In this document: positions 63,600 through 64,000 of the stretch, piece after piece | Position numbering within the stretch: position 1 is the first letter of the stretch | How the letters are laid out: each line of letters opens with the position of its first letter | Origin: an uncultured Acidobacteriia bacterium | GTDB taxonomy: Bacteria > Acidobacteriota > Terriglobia > Bryobacterales > Bryobacteraceae | Direction: 5' to 3' | Length of the DNA stretch: 64,000 nt | NCBI GenBank assembly: GCA_903875575.1 | Contig: CAIQWJ010000019.1 | Coordinates: forward strand, 1-64,000 | Position numbers and translations under genes: made by a program | The notes under the pieces: generated by a model | What the model was told of the DNA's origin: nothing | The model's database searches: none | Seen by the model: only the letters and a program-made list of their open reading frames with translations

Positions 63600-64000
63600 G
63601 ATTGAGTTCCTTCTTTAGCTTTTGCTTGATGCGGTTGAGTTTGGTGGCGACGTTGGTTTCGGTGATGCCGAGGATGTCGGCGATTTCCGCGTAGGGGCGG
63701 TCTTCGAGATAGAGCAGGATGAGAGCGCGATTCAGGGGATCGAGCTGTTCGATGAAGGCTCGCAGAGCGGGCAGGCGTTCGTCTTCGCCGGGGTCAGTTG
63801 GGCGGGCCGGAATTCGATCGAGGTGTTGCCGATCGAGCGGCTCGGTGAGGTTCGATGGTGCCTTGCGACGTAGTTGGGAGATGGCTACGTTGAGGGCGAT
63901 ACGGTACAGCCAGGTGGAGAATTTGGCGCGGGATTCGTCATAGTTGGCGAAGGAGCGCCAGAGCTGGATGGTGATTTCCTGAGCGAGGTCCTGACGATCT
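63583..64000 (-). CDS. ECF-type RNA polymerase sigma factor (5' end outside window)
   Basis: The last 138 codons of a sigma-70 family protein continue past the window edge. Region 2 is seen in QDLAQEITIQLWRSFANYDE followed by FSTWLYRIALNVAISQLRRK, and region 4 in LILLYLEDRPYAEIADILGI followed by NVATKLNRIKQKLKKEL, the ECF helix-turn-helix. The linker (LTEPLDRQHLDRIPARPTDPGEDE) is short as expected. Downstream is the coupled membrane protein. Confidence 0.92.
   Translation of the reverse strand, partial: DRQDLAQEITIQLWRSFANYDESRAKFSTWLYRIALNVAISQLRRKAPSNLTEPLDRQHLDRIPARPTDPGEDERLPALRAFIEQLDPLNRALILLYLEDRPYAEIADILGITETNVATKLNRIKQKLKKELNHEPRT

Overview
The window looks like an origin-proximal stretch of the chromosome of an Acidobacteriota bacterium, probably of the Solibacter/Bryobacter type. 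Support: GC-rich DNA; dnaA-dnaN-gyrB and parA-parB-mnmG with two perfect parS sites all within about 20 kb; Tat-exported esterase, glycosidase-like and DAAO-like proteins; S46 and M28 peptidases; and a giant surface protein with the TIGR03437-type segment typical of Solibacter. Assignment is by protein resemblance only.

Layout. (1) 65-8252: a tRNA-Arg(CCG) gene carrying an 8.1-kb integrative element bounded by a perfect 51-bp direct repeat of the tRNA 3' half. The element holds a tyrosine integrase, a serine recombinase, a small basic protein with a palindromic operator, a primase-like TOPRIM/DUF3987 protein, an AlpA-like excisionase and unknown cargo, but no capsid or conjugation genes. (2) 8.3-24.6 kb: esterase, metF, secG, tRNA-Leu, an unrecognised three-gene operon (beta-rich exported protein, trypsin-fold protein, membrane protein), an unlisted 49-codon Cys-rich ORF, S46 peptidase, PHP and PAP2 phosphatases, a glycosidase-like protein, a divergent Hfq-like protein, and a D-amino-acid-oxidase homologue whose C-terminal block has moved to the N-terminus. 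(3) 24.6-29.6 kb: a lasso-peptide cluster of RRE/PqqD protein, B2 protease, HprK-like kinase, a 59-aa precursor found by reading the minus strand, an AsnB-like cyclase lacking the glutaminase Cys, and a nucleotidyltransferase. The predicted core GGVGSALETDTGSLS has Gly1, Glu8 and a C-terminal Ser, as expected for an 8-residue macrolactam ring with tail phosphorylation. (4) 29.6-34.8 kb: gyrB, dnaN, dnaA and a candidate oriC. (5) 35-50.6 kb: DinB-like protein, tRNA-Gly, an APS reductase/APS kinase/PHP phosphatase operon, the giant surface protein, tRNA-Ser, a KdpDE-like two-component pair, a MerR regulator, parB-parA with parS, mnmG, purD, tRNA-Arg(CCT). (6) 50.6-64 kb: glycosyltransferase, PLP dehydratase, SMP-30 protein, M28 peptidase, a five-gene coupled operon ending in three tandem secreted paralogues, a Phd/VapC-like toxin-antitoxin pair with an operator over its start codon, a decayed DUF1778 antitoxin, and an ECF sigma factor (cut by the window end) with a membrane partner.

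The most interesting items are the lasso cluster with its overlooked precursor, the apparently circularly permuted oxidase, the tRNA-borne element with its repeated putative arm sites and operator, and the tandem paralogue array. All functional calls come from reading motifs; no database search was run.
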